NCBI GenBank assembly: GCA_903881065.1
Contig: CAIRRW010000258.1
Coordinates: 1-10,809 of the forward strand
Direction: 5' to 3'
Length of the DNA: 10,809 bases
Source of the DNA: an uncultured Bacteroidota bacterium
Lineage (GTDB): Bacteria; Bacteroidota; Bacteroidia; 2-12-FULL-35-15
The notes below the pieces were generated by a model. That model made no database searches. It was not told the origin of the DNA and saw only the letters and a program-made list of their open reading frames with translations. The translations under genes and the position numbers were made by a program. Below, piece after piece: positions 1 through 6,275 of this stretch (its first letter is position 1; each line of letters opens with the position of its first letter).

Positions 1-514
1 TCTAAAAGGAGAAACAAAATTCAACGTTGTATATGTATACGATGGAATGATGGTTGGCAAAAAAACAGAGGCCGATTACAAGAAGGAAAAAATTGATTAT
101 TACAACAACAAACAGAAAGGAAAAGGGGATACTTGGGGAAAAAAATGGGAGACTGTAAGAGGCAATTTATATGAGCCAGGATTTGAAGAATTATTAAACA
201 AAAACCTTGCTGAAGTTAAAGCGTATGCTTCAACTAATTCCAAAGAAGCAAAATACACTATTCAATTAAAAACAGTGATGCTTGAGCCAGGCTTCAATTC
301 AGTGGTAATGAAAGTGGATCCACATTGCCAGTTCGAGATTACTTATATTGAAATTGCTACCGGTAAAGAAATGGCGAAAGGCATTATGACAGCTTATGGT
401 GTTAAAATGTTTGAAGGTGATTATGAATTTGACCCATCAGGCCGTATTAAAGAATGTTATGCTAAAGCAGGTAAAGAAGTTGGTAAATCAATTGCTAAAG
501 CGTTAGGTAAATAA
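1..514 (+). CDS. Conserved hypothetical protein, 5' end outside window
   Basis: The reading frame is open from base 2 to the TAA at 512-514, giving about 170 visible residues. It does not begin at the ATG at 47, because the upstream codons read as ordinary protein (LKGETKFNVVYVYDG) right up to the edge, so the true start lies outside. The visible part has an N-terminal beta-like stretch, a Lys/Asp/Tyr-rich segment with GKGDTWGKKWE, then EPGFEELLNK, a strand-rich region containing KTVMLEPGF, and a Lys/Ala-rich C-terminal helix ending GKSIAKALGK. From memory this layout resembles a widespread uncharacterised Bacteroidota family of small exported proteins, but I cannot assign a function. There are no catalytic motifs or membrane segments in the visible part; a signal peptide would be in the missing portion. 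A strong terminator follows 25 bp after the stop, so this is the last gene of its transcript. Confidence 0.8.
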   Translation, partial: LKGETKFNVVYVYDGMMVGKKTEADYKKEKIDYYNNKQKGKGDTWGKKWETVRGNLYEPGFEELLNKNLAEVKAYASTNSKEAKYTIQLKTVMLEPGFNSVVMKVDPHCQFEITYIEIATGKEMAKGIMTAYGVKMFEGDYEFDPSGRIKECYAKAGKEVGKSIAKALGK

Positions 515-539
515 TTTTCTCTTACACATTTGTTAAAGG

Positions 540-568
540 ACTCCTTGCACTTTGCAAGGAGTTTTTTT
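540..568 (+). terminator. Intrinsic terminator of the first gene
   Basis: A perfect 10-bp stem, ACTCCTTGCA (540-549) with TGCAAGGAGT (553-562), closes a 3-nt loop (CTT) and runs into seven T residues (562-568). It sits 25 bp past the stop codon at 514. The T tract is on the plus strand only, so it should end transcription from the left. Confidence 0.93.
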
Positions 569-618
569 ATGATTAATTTGGGCTAATCACCTTTCTGCAA
601 TTCATCAAGTTCCTCCCT

Positions 619-674
619 GCTTTCCGCTCCAATCTTTTTATTTTGAAAAAATAAAAAGGATTTCCACTTCAATC
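619..674. repeat. Direct repeats flanking an AT-rich hairpin
   Basis: GCTTTCCGCTCCAATC (619-634) and GATTTCCACTTCAATC (659-674) match at 13 of 16 positions and lie 40 bp apart. Between them is an inverted repeat, CTTTTTATTTT (634-644) pairing with AAAATAAAAAG (648-658) around a 3-nt loop. Read on the minus strand the unit is GATTGAAGTGGAAATC, hairpin, GATTGGAGCGGAAAGC. The symmetry suggests an intergenic repetitive element rather than a terminator, since the stem has only one G:C pair. That it is dispersed in the genome is inference. Confidence 0.6.
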
Positions 675-809
675 AGGCGCAGTTGGTAGTGTTGGGTTCT
701 TTAGAAAGTTTTAAGTAGTTTGTTTTATTCATTTTGTGTATTCTCGACCTCAATATAATTGGAATGTTTTTTTACCCCAATTCACCCATATTTATCGTTT
801 CTGCCAAAA

Positions 810-975
810 CGTCCTTCGCTTAAAAAAAATCGTCCTTCGGCAGCCAATTTTTGTCCTTCGGTAGCTAAAAATCGTACTATGGTAAATCGCATTGTACATC
901 GACACGCAATTTTTCAATCGATAGGTCATTTCTTCGTCGACAACTCAAATCATCATCGACACCTTTTTATTTCGA
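810..975. repeat. Degenerate tandem array, ~21-bp then 19-bp units
   Basis: CGTCCTTCG occurs at 810, CGTCCTTCGG at 831, TGTCCTTCGG at 852 and the diverged CGTACTATGG at 873, exactly 21 bp apart. The array then continues as TCGA cores at 899, 918, 937 and 956, exactly 19 bp apart, three of them as TCGACA. Short A or T tracts sit between the cores in the first units (822-829, 846-852, 867-871) and again at 908-914. Units are too short and diverged for CRISPR, and there are no separate spacers. In one plus-strand frame the 21-bp part reads as heptapeptides beginning RPS, but I see no evidence of translation. Confidence 0.65.
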
Positions 976-990
976 AGTAATATTGACTTT

Positions 991-1950
991 TTAAAGAAAC
1001 TCTTCCAAGTTTAGAAAAGGAAATTCATTCTGCAATTGTTTTGCCCGCTCTTGATATAGAGCAATAAACTGTTTGTGAGCATCCGTTTCGGAATGGAACG
1101 GACGGTGATTATAATCTGTTACAATACTTTTTATTCGGTTGAATAGTGTTTTTGTTTCGTTGTCAAACAGTGTTTCCATCCATTTATCAAACACATAATC
1201 AATAGCTGATTTATTCGGATGAGTCAAATCTTCTGCAAAAAAACGATAATCGCGTAAATCATCCATCACCAACTCATAAGCCGGGAAATAAAATAAATTG
1301 GTATTCGTTTCTTTTAACTGATGTACAGATTCAATCAATCGGGCTTTGCTTCTGTTGTTTTCTACCACACCATCACGTATATAGCGCACCGGACTTACAG
1401 TAAATACAATTTTTAATTTTGGATTTATCGCTTTCAATTCAGTTATGAGTGCTGTGTAATCACTCACAATTTCTTCGGTACTTAATAGCTGTTTTGTAAA
1501 TTCCTTTTGAGGCTGTTTATGGCAATTAGCTACTATCTGCCCTGTCTTGGCTCGTTTATAATAATAAGCCGAACCAAATGTGATAAACAGCCAGTCGATA
1601 TTCTGTATTAAATCATGGGCTTCGGCATACTCGCAATTCATTCCCTCTTTTGCAACACCCTTATGTGATACCGAGAATGAACTATGATGTTCCCACGAGT
1701 TCCATACTTCATTTGCATAAAACAAATCGCTTTCGGTTACCCGATAATTGGCTATATATTTACGCAAAGCAATGGCTATGCTTGCCGGATTATAAACTAT
1801 TCCATTTGGATTTATGGTAATATCGAATTTGTATTTTTCCATTAGCTCACCAATGTTTTCAGCGAAACAAGACCCCATAAATAAGCAGGACTGGCGGTAA
1901 TTTATCTTTTCGGTGAAAGGAACTATAGGAAACTGAAGATGGAAATCCAT
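991..1950 (-). CDS. GSCFA-domain protein (SGNH-hydrolase-like)
   Basis: A 319-residue protein with the family's signature, GSCFAENIG at residues 26-34. The GSCFA family is related to SGNH/GDSL hydrolases, whose serine lies in an N-terminal block and whose Asp and His lie in a C-terminal DxxH block. Here the candidates are Ser27 and Asp241/His244 in AEDLTHPN (239-246). FITFGSAYYY (122-131) is the central strand-loop. No signal peptide is seen, so it is probably cytoplasmic. Its substrate is unknown; family knowledge suggests an esterase or acyl-group chemistry, not proven. I chose the ATG at 1950 because MDFHLQFPI fits the start of the domain and leaves 1 nt after the LRR stop codon. An in-frame ATG at 2031 would overlap the LRR gene by 80 bp and add a Cys/His-rich segment that is LRR sequence in another frame. 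It is the last gene of the ribF operon and is probably translationally coupled. Confidence 0.9.
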   Translation of the reverse strand: MDFHLQFPIVPFTEKINYRQSCLFMGSCFAENIGELMEKYKFDITINPNGIVYNPASIAIALRKYIANYRVTESDLFYANEVWNSWEHHSSFSVSHKGVAKEGMNCEYAEAHDLIQNIDWLFITFGSAYYYKRAKTGQIVANCHKQPQKEFTKQLLSTEEIVSDYTALITELKAINPKLKIVFTVSPVRYIRDGVVENNRSKARLIESVHQLKETNTNLFYFPAYELVMDDLRDYRFFAEDLTHPNKSAIDYVFDKWMETLFDNETKTLFNRIKSIVTDYNHRPFHSETDAHKQFIALYQERAKQLQNEFPFLNLEEFL

Positions 1951-1951
1951 T

Positions 1952-2569
1952 TTATTGCTGGCATTTACAAAATGGAGAAAAATGAATTTTTGTTTGTGGC
2001 AGCAATCCCTGTAATCGTGCCTGTTCGGCATCAGGTATTAATATCACACGCAAATCAAGTACTTGCAAATACTTTAAATTTTTCATCTCCGTCGGGAAAC
2101 TGTCAATATTGTTACTCCACAAATCCATATTCTTTAAATTTATGAGGTTGCCTATTGTGCTTGGTAACGAATAAAGCTCATTCTGGTTGGCATTGAAATA
2201 ATAAAGATTAGTTAATTCACCAATTTGCATTGGTAAATCCTGAAGTTTGTTTTTCGAAATTGAAAAGTATTGAAGGTTTTTAAGTTCTCCAATTTCAGGA
2301 GGTACCTCCTTTATATTGTTTTTATCCAAATCAAGATATTGAAGATTCACCATCTTGCATATCTCAGGAGGAAACACTTTAAGTTTGTTTTTCCGTAGTT
2401 CTAACTTTATAACTTTTTCAGGATGTTTTATTGCTTCAGCAAGATTAGTATTTGCTGTAAGTGTATCCAGCGTTAACGAATCGAGTAGTGTAGTCTGCGC
2501 TATACTGCGTGAAGCAACAGCAATAAAAAACAGAAGCGAGGCAGTATATAAAGTTACTTTATGTTTCAT
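1952..2569 (-). CDS. Exported leucine-rich-repeat protein
   Basis: A 205-residue protein with a signal peptide (hydrophobic core about residues 6-19, probable cleavage near SIAQ, residues 22-25). It carries five consecutive repeats of exactly 23 residues, starting at 53, 76, 99, 122 and 145, plus a partial sixth from 168. The consensus is LxxLxLxxNxLxxLPxxIGxLxN, the bacterial/plant-type LRR with an LP-x-x-I core. LRRs form a curved solenoid that binds partners; no catalytic motif is present. The C-terminal tail (about 178-205) contains Cys201 and Cys203, which may cap the solenoid. It was probably moved to the periplasm or cell surface. There is no visible C-terminal sorting domain or lipobox. 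It lies 9 nt downstream of ribF and 1 nt upstream of the GSCFA gene, so it is surely in the same transcript, although the link with flavin synthesis is not obvious. Function unknown. Confidence 0.88.
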   Translation of the reverse strand: MKHKVTLYTASLLFFIAVASRSIAQTTLLDSLTLDTLTANTNLAEAIKHPEKVIKLELRKNKLKVFPPEICKMVNLQYLDLDKNNIKEVPPEIGELKNLQYFSISKNKLQDLPMQIGELTNLYYFNANQNELYSLPSTIGNLINLKNMDLWSNNIDSFPTEMKNLKYLQVLDLRVILIPDAEQARLQGLLPQTKIHFSPFCKCQQ

Positions 2570-2578
2570 TAAATATTT

Positions 2579-3508
2579 TTAATTTGTTGTAATTAGTAAT
2601 GCCTTTTCTTTATCTGCTGCAAGTTGTTTCTTTAATTCATCAAGATTAGCAAACTTCACTTCTGTTCTTAAGTGTTCTATAAAATAAATTGTCAACTCAT
2701 CACCATAAATGTCATTATCAAAGTTGAAAATATTTACTTCCACACTTCTGCATTTTCCATCCACAGTTGGGTTGTTGCCAATGTTTAACATCCCATTGTA
2801 GGTAGTACCATTGTGTTTTACTTTTACAGCATACACTCCATCAGTTGGTATTAATTTGAATTTATCTTCCACTGAAATATTGGCGGTAGGGTAGCCAATT
2901 GTTTTGCCAAGTTTTTTACCGCCAACTACTTTTCCTGATAATGTATATTGATGCCCAAGGTATTTTGTAGCAGTAGTAATATCGCCTGTTTGCAAGGCAT
3001 TTCTTATCTTAGTCGAGCTTATCTCTACCTGATCAATATCCTGTGCTGATATTTCCTCTACATCAAAGCCATACAAAGGACCATACTCTTTTAAATGATT
3101 GAATGATCCTTCTCTGTTGCGCCCGAAATGATGATTATAACCAATTACCAGTTTCTTTGTTTTAATTTTATTTACCAGAATATTACGAATGAACTCAAGG
3201 GATGTGAGGCGAGAAAATTCTTTTGTGAAAGGAAGAATAATCAAATGGTCTATTCCGTATTTCTCAAGTAATTCAATCTTTTCGGCTTGATTACTTAATA
3301 ATTTCAAATCATTATCCTCTGGAAACAAAACCATTCGCGGATGCGGAAAGAAGGTAAGCAACACTGATTCGCCATTTTCATTTGCTGCAAAATCTTTTAA
3401 TCGTGAAATTATTTTTTGATGACCTAAATGTACTCCATCAAACGTACCTGTGGTTACTACAGGATTTTTTACATTCTTAAAATCGTCTATACTATAATAT
3501 ATGTTCAC
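2579..3508 (-). CDS. ribF: Bifunctional riboflavin kinase / FAD synthetase
   Basis: A 309-residue protein, the usual RibF length. It phosphorylates riboflavin to FMN and adenylylates FMN to FAD in the cytoplasm. The N-terminal FMN adenylyltransferase domain (about 1-180) shows the nucleotidyltransferase signature GTFDGVHLGH (21-30), with the HxGH pair at His27 and His30, then GYNHHFGRNREG, and EISSTKIR at its end. The C-terminal riboflavin kinase domain (about 185-305) shows GKKLGKTIGYPTAN, the conserved PTAN loop, and MLNIGNNPTV. All key motifs are intact. The start is a GTG at 3508, giving MNIYYSIDDF, which fits the usual beginning of the family; no in-frame ATG lies close upstream. No Shine-Dalgarno is apparent. 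It is the first gene of the operon, followed by the LRR gene after 9 nt, and is divergent from the membrane sulfatase gene. Confidence 0.96.
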   Translation of the reverse strand: MNIYYSIDDFKNVKNPVVTTGTFDGVHLGHQKIISRLKDFAANENGESVLLTFFPHPRMVLFPEDNDLKLLSNQAEKIELLEKYGIDHLIILPFTKEFSRLTSLEFIRNILVNKIKTKKLVIGYNHHFGRNREGSFNHLKEYGPLYGFDVEEISAQDIDQVEISSTKIRNALQTGDITTATKYLGHQYTLSGKVVGGKKLGKTIGYPTANISVEDKFKLIPTDGVYAVKVKHNGTTYNGMLNIGNNPTVDGKCRSVEVNIFNFDNDIYGDELTIYFIEHLRTEVKFANLDELKKQLAADKEKALLITTN

Positions 3509-3532
3509 CGTTTCTGCCAGTCAATTTTTACG

Positions 3533-3540
3533 CGAATTTA
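3533..3540 (-). promoter_or_regulatory. Candidate -7 box for ribF operon
   Basis: On the minus strand this reads TAAATTCG, matching the Bacteroidota -7 consensus TAnnTTTG at all but one position. It would place the transcript start about 15-20 nt upstream of the GTG at 3508. No clear TTG -33 element is present at the usual distance, so the call is tentative. Confidence 0.35.
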
Positions 3541-3561
3541 GTTCATTTTATTAATGTTTTA

Positions 3562-3569
3562 TAACTTCG
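3562..3569 (+). promoter_or_regulatory. Candidate -7 box for membrane sulfatase gene
   Basis: TAACTTCG matches TAnnTTTG at all but one position. A weak TTAG (3538-3541) lies 20 nt upstream where the -33 TTG is expected. The implied 5' leader is about 30-35 nt. It lies 21 bp from the opposing box for ribF, so the two divergent promoters would be back to back. Confidence 0.38.
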
Positions 3570-3608
3570 CACTCAATTATTATATTAATACAATAAAACC
3601 ATCGAGAA

Positions 3609-5489
3609 GTGAAAACAATATTTAATTACTTTGCCCGCCTAATCTTCTTTTGGTTTCTATCTTTTTTCTTATTCCGAATCATCTTTTATTTAGGCAACGC
3701 ATTTCTATTACATGATGTTTCTTTTTTACTAATTCTTCAATCTTTTTATAAAGCATTGCGCCTTGATTTGTCAATGCTAAGCTACTTTATAGCACTTCCT
3801 GTTATATTAATTTTCATTAATTCTTTCGTTAGAAAAAAGTTAATTGTAAAAATAATTGATGGGTTAACGTATGCTTTTATTCTGTTATATACATTAACCG
3901 CAATTGGCGAAATGTGTCTTTATCGCGAATGGAAAGCGAAGTTAAGCATTCAAGCATTAGAACATTTCTTGCACCCTTCCGAAGTTTTCAGAACTACTTC
4001 TCTTGGTTTGTCGGTTGTTTTCTTTTCTTTATCAATTACAATGTGTTTGATCTTATTCAAGGTATATAACAAACGAATATCTCTTAAATACTCAAACATT
4101 GTTAATTATCCTGAAATTTATGGTAGATTTTATTGGAAAAGCACTTCTTGCTTTTTTGTTGGATTAGTTTTTTGTGCATTAAGCGTTCGTGGCGGCTGGC
4201 AAGAGATTCCTGTTCAAAGCAGTGATGCATTTTTCTGTATGCAGCCTACGGTAAACGATGCAGCAGTAAATCCACTTTGGAATCTTGTTTTTAATTTTGT
4301 TGATTACGAGGATCATTTTAAAGAAAACCCTTATGTTGATTTCGATATTAAAACAGCTGATAATATTGTATCATCTCTTTATCAGATAAAAAATGATACA
4401 ACTATATCTTTTCTCACTACCAAACGTCCTAATATTGTATATATTATTCTTGAGGGCTGGAGTGCCAATGAAATTAAGAGTTATGGAGGAGATAATAATG
4501 CACCGTTTATGGATAGCCTTAGTCGTCAGGGAATACGATTTACAAAATTATATCCTGCCGCTTATGTTTCCGACCAGGGAATACCTGCTGTATTAAGCGC
4601 TTATCCTTCTGTTTCGCGTATAAGTGTAATTAATCAAAGTAGTAAATCAGCTAAATTACCTTGTATAAATCAGGACTTGAAAAAGGTTGGTTATCAATCG
4701 GGATTTGTGTTTGGTGGCGATTTGAATTATGGAAACATTAAATCATATATCTTCAATAAGATGTTTGACGTGGTGAAGGAAGAACCTGATATTGATAAAA
4801 GCCTTCCACGAGGTAATCTCGGTGTGCAAGATTCCGATATGGCTAACGAATATTTGAAATATATTAATGCAGCCAAACCGCCTTTTGTTTATGCCTGGTT
4901 CACCTTGAGTACACATATGCCTTATGATTATAAAGGCGAAAAATTAAAACTTACCGAACGCGAGAATGATTATGTTAACTCGATAACGTATGCGGATAGA
5001 GCATTACAGCACTTCTTTAATGAGGCTAAAAAACAAATCTGGTATAACAATACCTTGTTTATAATAGTATCCGATCATAGCCACGGCAGCCAGAAAGACC
5101 TAAGCGAATACGATCCCGAATACCATAGGATTCCGCTTCTGTTTTTTGGTAACGTGATAGAGCCGGCTTTCAGAGGAAGGAATATTGACAAGGTATATTC
5201 TCAACTTGATATTGCAAATACCGTGCTGCATCAGATGAAGTTGGATTCTGCTTCTAAACCTTATATATGGAGTAAAAATATGTTTAATCCGTATACTAAA
5301 CCATTCGCTTTTTTCTGCAATTATGGTGGTGCAGGATTTGTAACCGACAGTGGTTTTGTTGGATATCAACATCAGGTGAAGGAGTTAATCATCAAATCTT
5401 TTAGTGCAGGAAACAAATATGCTGATACCCTTACCGCTTTTGGAAAAGCATATCAGGAAGCTGTTTACGAGGATTATCGATTGAAGTAG
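3609..5489 (+). CDS. Membrane sulfatase, LTA-synthase-like family
   Basis: A 626-residue protein. The N-terminal third holds about five membrane helices (roughly 10-29, 55-75, 84-104, 132-152, 177-195), followed by an extracytoplasmic alkaline-phosphatase/sulfatase domain from about 272 (RPNIVYIILEGWS) to about 545. This is the architecture of LtaS and other phosphoglycerol or phosphoethanolamine transferases. Metal-site candidates are Glu282 (LEGWS) and Asp489-His490 (SDHSH); His436 in STHMPY matches the substrate-side His. The nucleophile position is Ser321 in YVSDQGIPAVLS, where LtaS has Thr. Bacteroidota do not make classical lipoteichoic acid, so the likely role is adding or removing a phospho- or sulfo-head group on an envelope lipid or glycan; the substrate is unknown. 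The start is a GTG at 3609, because an in-frame TAA lies at 3594 and the protein begins MKTIFNYFARLIFF. It is divergent from ribF and followed after 76 bp by the hydrolase gene. Confidence 0.88.
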   Translation: MKTIFNYFARLIFFWFLSFFLFRIIFYLGNAFLLHDVSFLLILQSFYKALRLDLSMLSYFIALPVILIFINSFVRKKLIVKIIDGLTYAFILLYTLTAIGEMCLYREWKAKLSIQALEHFLHPSEVFRTTSLGLSVVFFSLSITMCLILFKVYNKRISLKYSNIVNYPEIYGRFYWKSTSCFFVGLVFCALSVRGGWQEIPVQSSDAFFCMQPTVNDAAVNPLWNLVFNFVDYEDHFKENPYVDFDIKTADNIVSSLYQIKNDTTISFLTTKRPNIVYIILEGWSANEIKSYGGDNNAPFMDSLSRQGIRFTKLYPAAYVSDQGIPAVLSAYPSVSRISVINQSSKSAKLPCINQDLKKVGYQSGFVFGGDLNYGNIKSYIFNKMFDVVKEEPDIDKSLPRGNLGVQDSDMANEYLKYINAAKPPFVYAWFTLSTHMPYDYKGEKLKLTERENDYVNSITYADRALQHFFNEAKKQIWYNNTLFIIVSDHSHGSQKDLSEYDPEYHRIPLLFFGNVIEPAFRGRNIDKVYSQLDIANTVLHQMKLDSASKPYIWSKNMFNPYTKPFAFFCNYGGAGFVTDSGFVGYQHQVKELIIKSFSAGNKYADTLTAFGKAYQEAVYEDYRLK

Positions 5490-5494
5490 CTTTG
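5487..5494 (+). promoter_or_regulatory. Possible -7 box for hydrolase gene
   Basis: TAGCTTTG matches TAnnTTTG exactly and overlaps the stop codon of the upstream gene. No TTG is found at the -33 distance, and the implied leader is about 65 nt. The hydrolase may instead be read through from the sulfatase gene, since no terminator separates them. Confidence 0.22.
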
Positions 5495-5565
5495 AGAATT
5501 TTATGCAGGGAATTGACTAATAAAATATAAATAGATGAGAATTGTATAACAACGAGAATAACTTA

Positions 5566-6237
5566 ATGAAACAGTTTGTTCTGATTTTATGGCTAATATA
5601 CTTGTTGTTTATTTTTTCTAACTGCAATGCAATTGAAGCCAACAATACAATAAAAGAAGAGACATACTATATTCTTTTTTTACATAACAAATTTCTTGAA
5701 GAAAATGATTTAGCAGCTACGCATCCTGAATATGGAAGGACAGAATACAAGGAGATTCTGGATTCGTTCAGAAATGCAGGATTTATTGTATTAAGTGAAA
5801 AAAGAGCATCAAATACGGATGTTGTCAAATATGCAATCAAAATAGTTTCTCAGATTGACAGTTTAATAATGTCAGGAGTAAAACCAAATCACATTACAGT
5901 CATTGGAACTTCCAAAGGAGGATACATTGCCCAATATGTATCAACGTTTCTTAAAAAGCCTGATTTGAATTTTGTTTTTATTGGCTGCTTTCAACAAAGT
6001 GATTTAGTAAACAAACCAGAAATAAATTTTTGTGGTAACATCCTTACAATTTATGAAAAGTCTGACTCTAATGGAACCTCAGCGATAAAACGGAAGGAAA
6101 CGACTAAGTTAAAGATTAGCAATTTTAAAGAAATAGAATTGAATACTAATCTTAAACATGGATTTTTATTTAAAGTCCTACCCGAATGGATTGAGCCATG
6201 CAAAATGTGGGCGAAAGGCAATTATCAATTAAGATAG
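5566..6237 (+). CDS. Small exported alpha/beta hydrolase-fold protein
   Basis: A 223-residue protein from the ATG at 5566. It begins with a signal sequence (MKQF, then a hydrophobic run to about residue 18, then SNCNA). The core looks like an alpha/beta hydrolase: strand YYILFLHN (34-41), a nucleophile elbow VIGTSKGG (112-119) with Ser116 in G-x-S-x-G, a strand NILTIYEKSD (158-167) offering Asp167 as the acid, and LKHGFLF (196-202) offering His198. All three triad candidates are in the expected order. It is shorter than typical esterases and has little room for a lid. Cys20 follows FSN, which is not a standard lipobox, so ordinary signal-peptidase cleavage after CNA seems more likely. A TTG at 5542 would add eight polar residues before the signal sequence and is less likely. 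Substrate unknown. It lies 76 bp after the membrane sulfatase and ends at a terminator shared with the TPR gene. Confidence 0.78.
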   Translation: MKQFVLILWLIYLLFIFSNCNAIEANNTIKEETYYILFLHNKFLEENDLAATHPEYGRTEYKEILDSFRNAGFIVLSEKRASNTDVVKYAIKIVSQIDSLIMSGVKPNHITVIGTSKGGYIAQYVSTFLKKPDLNFVFIGCFQQSDLVNKPEINFCGNILTIYEKSDSNGTSAIKRKETTKLKISNFKEIELNTNLKHGFLFKVLPEWIEPCKMWAKGNYQLR

Positions 6238-6244
6238 ATAAAAT

Positions 6245-6272
6245 AAAAAAGCTCCGATATCCGGAGCTTTTT
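6245..6272. terminator. Bidirectional intrinsic terminator
   Basis: GCTCCG (6251-6256) pairs with CGGAGC (6262-6267) around a 5-nt loop. The stem is flanked by an A run (6245-6250) and a T run (6268-6272), so it is extended by A:T pairs and gives a U tract in both directions. It lies between the convergent hydrolase (stop at 6237) and TPR (stop at 6276) genes and should serve both. Confidence 0.9.
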
Positions 6273-6275
6273 ATT

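Larger units (their letters stand above)
569..990. other. Non-coding region with two repeat structures
   Basis: No convincing gene is seen on either strand between the terminator at 568 and the 3' end of the GSCFA gene at 991. The stretch holds a direct-repeat/hairpin/direct-repeat element (619-674) and a degenerate tandem array (810-975), listed separately. Between them, 675-809 is plain AT-rich sequence in which I see nothing. No intrinsic terminator is visible for the minus-strand operon that ends at 991; the nearest hairpin in its path is more than 300 bp away and lacks a GC stem. Confidence 0.7.

Noticed and set aside
47..49. ATG at 47 as the start of the first gene
   Set aside because: The frame stays open and protein-like upstream to the window edge, so this is an internal methionine.
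634..658. AT-rich hairpin as a terminator
   Set aside because: The stem has only one G:C pair and the hairpin is symmetric within flanking direct repeats, which fits a repeat element better.
810..975. Possible CRISPR array
   Set aside because: Units are only 19-21 bp in total, there are no distinct conserved repeats and unique spacers, and no cas gene is in the window.
759..980. A 73-codon open frame on the plus strand with heptapeptide repeats
   Set aside because: The repeat is a consequence of the 21-bp DNA period, the composition is unlike the neighbouring proteins, and no promoter or ribosome site supports it.
1951..2031. Longer N-terminus for the GSCFA protein starting at 2031
   Set aside because: It would overlap the LRR gene by 80 bp, and the added residues are the LRR coding sequence read in another frame.
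5100..5372. Minus-strand open frame inside the membrane sulfatase gene
   Set aside because: It lies wholly within a well-supported gene on the other strand and has no recognisable domain.
5542..5565. TTG start adding eight residues to the hydrolase
   Set aside because: The ATG at 5566 gives a signal sequence directly at the N-terminus; the extension is polar and unneeded.
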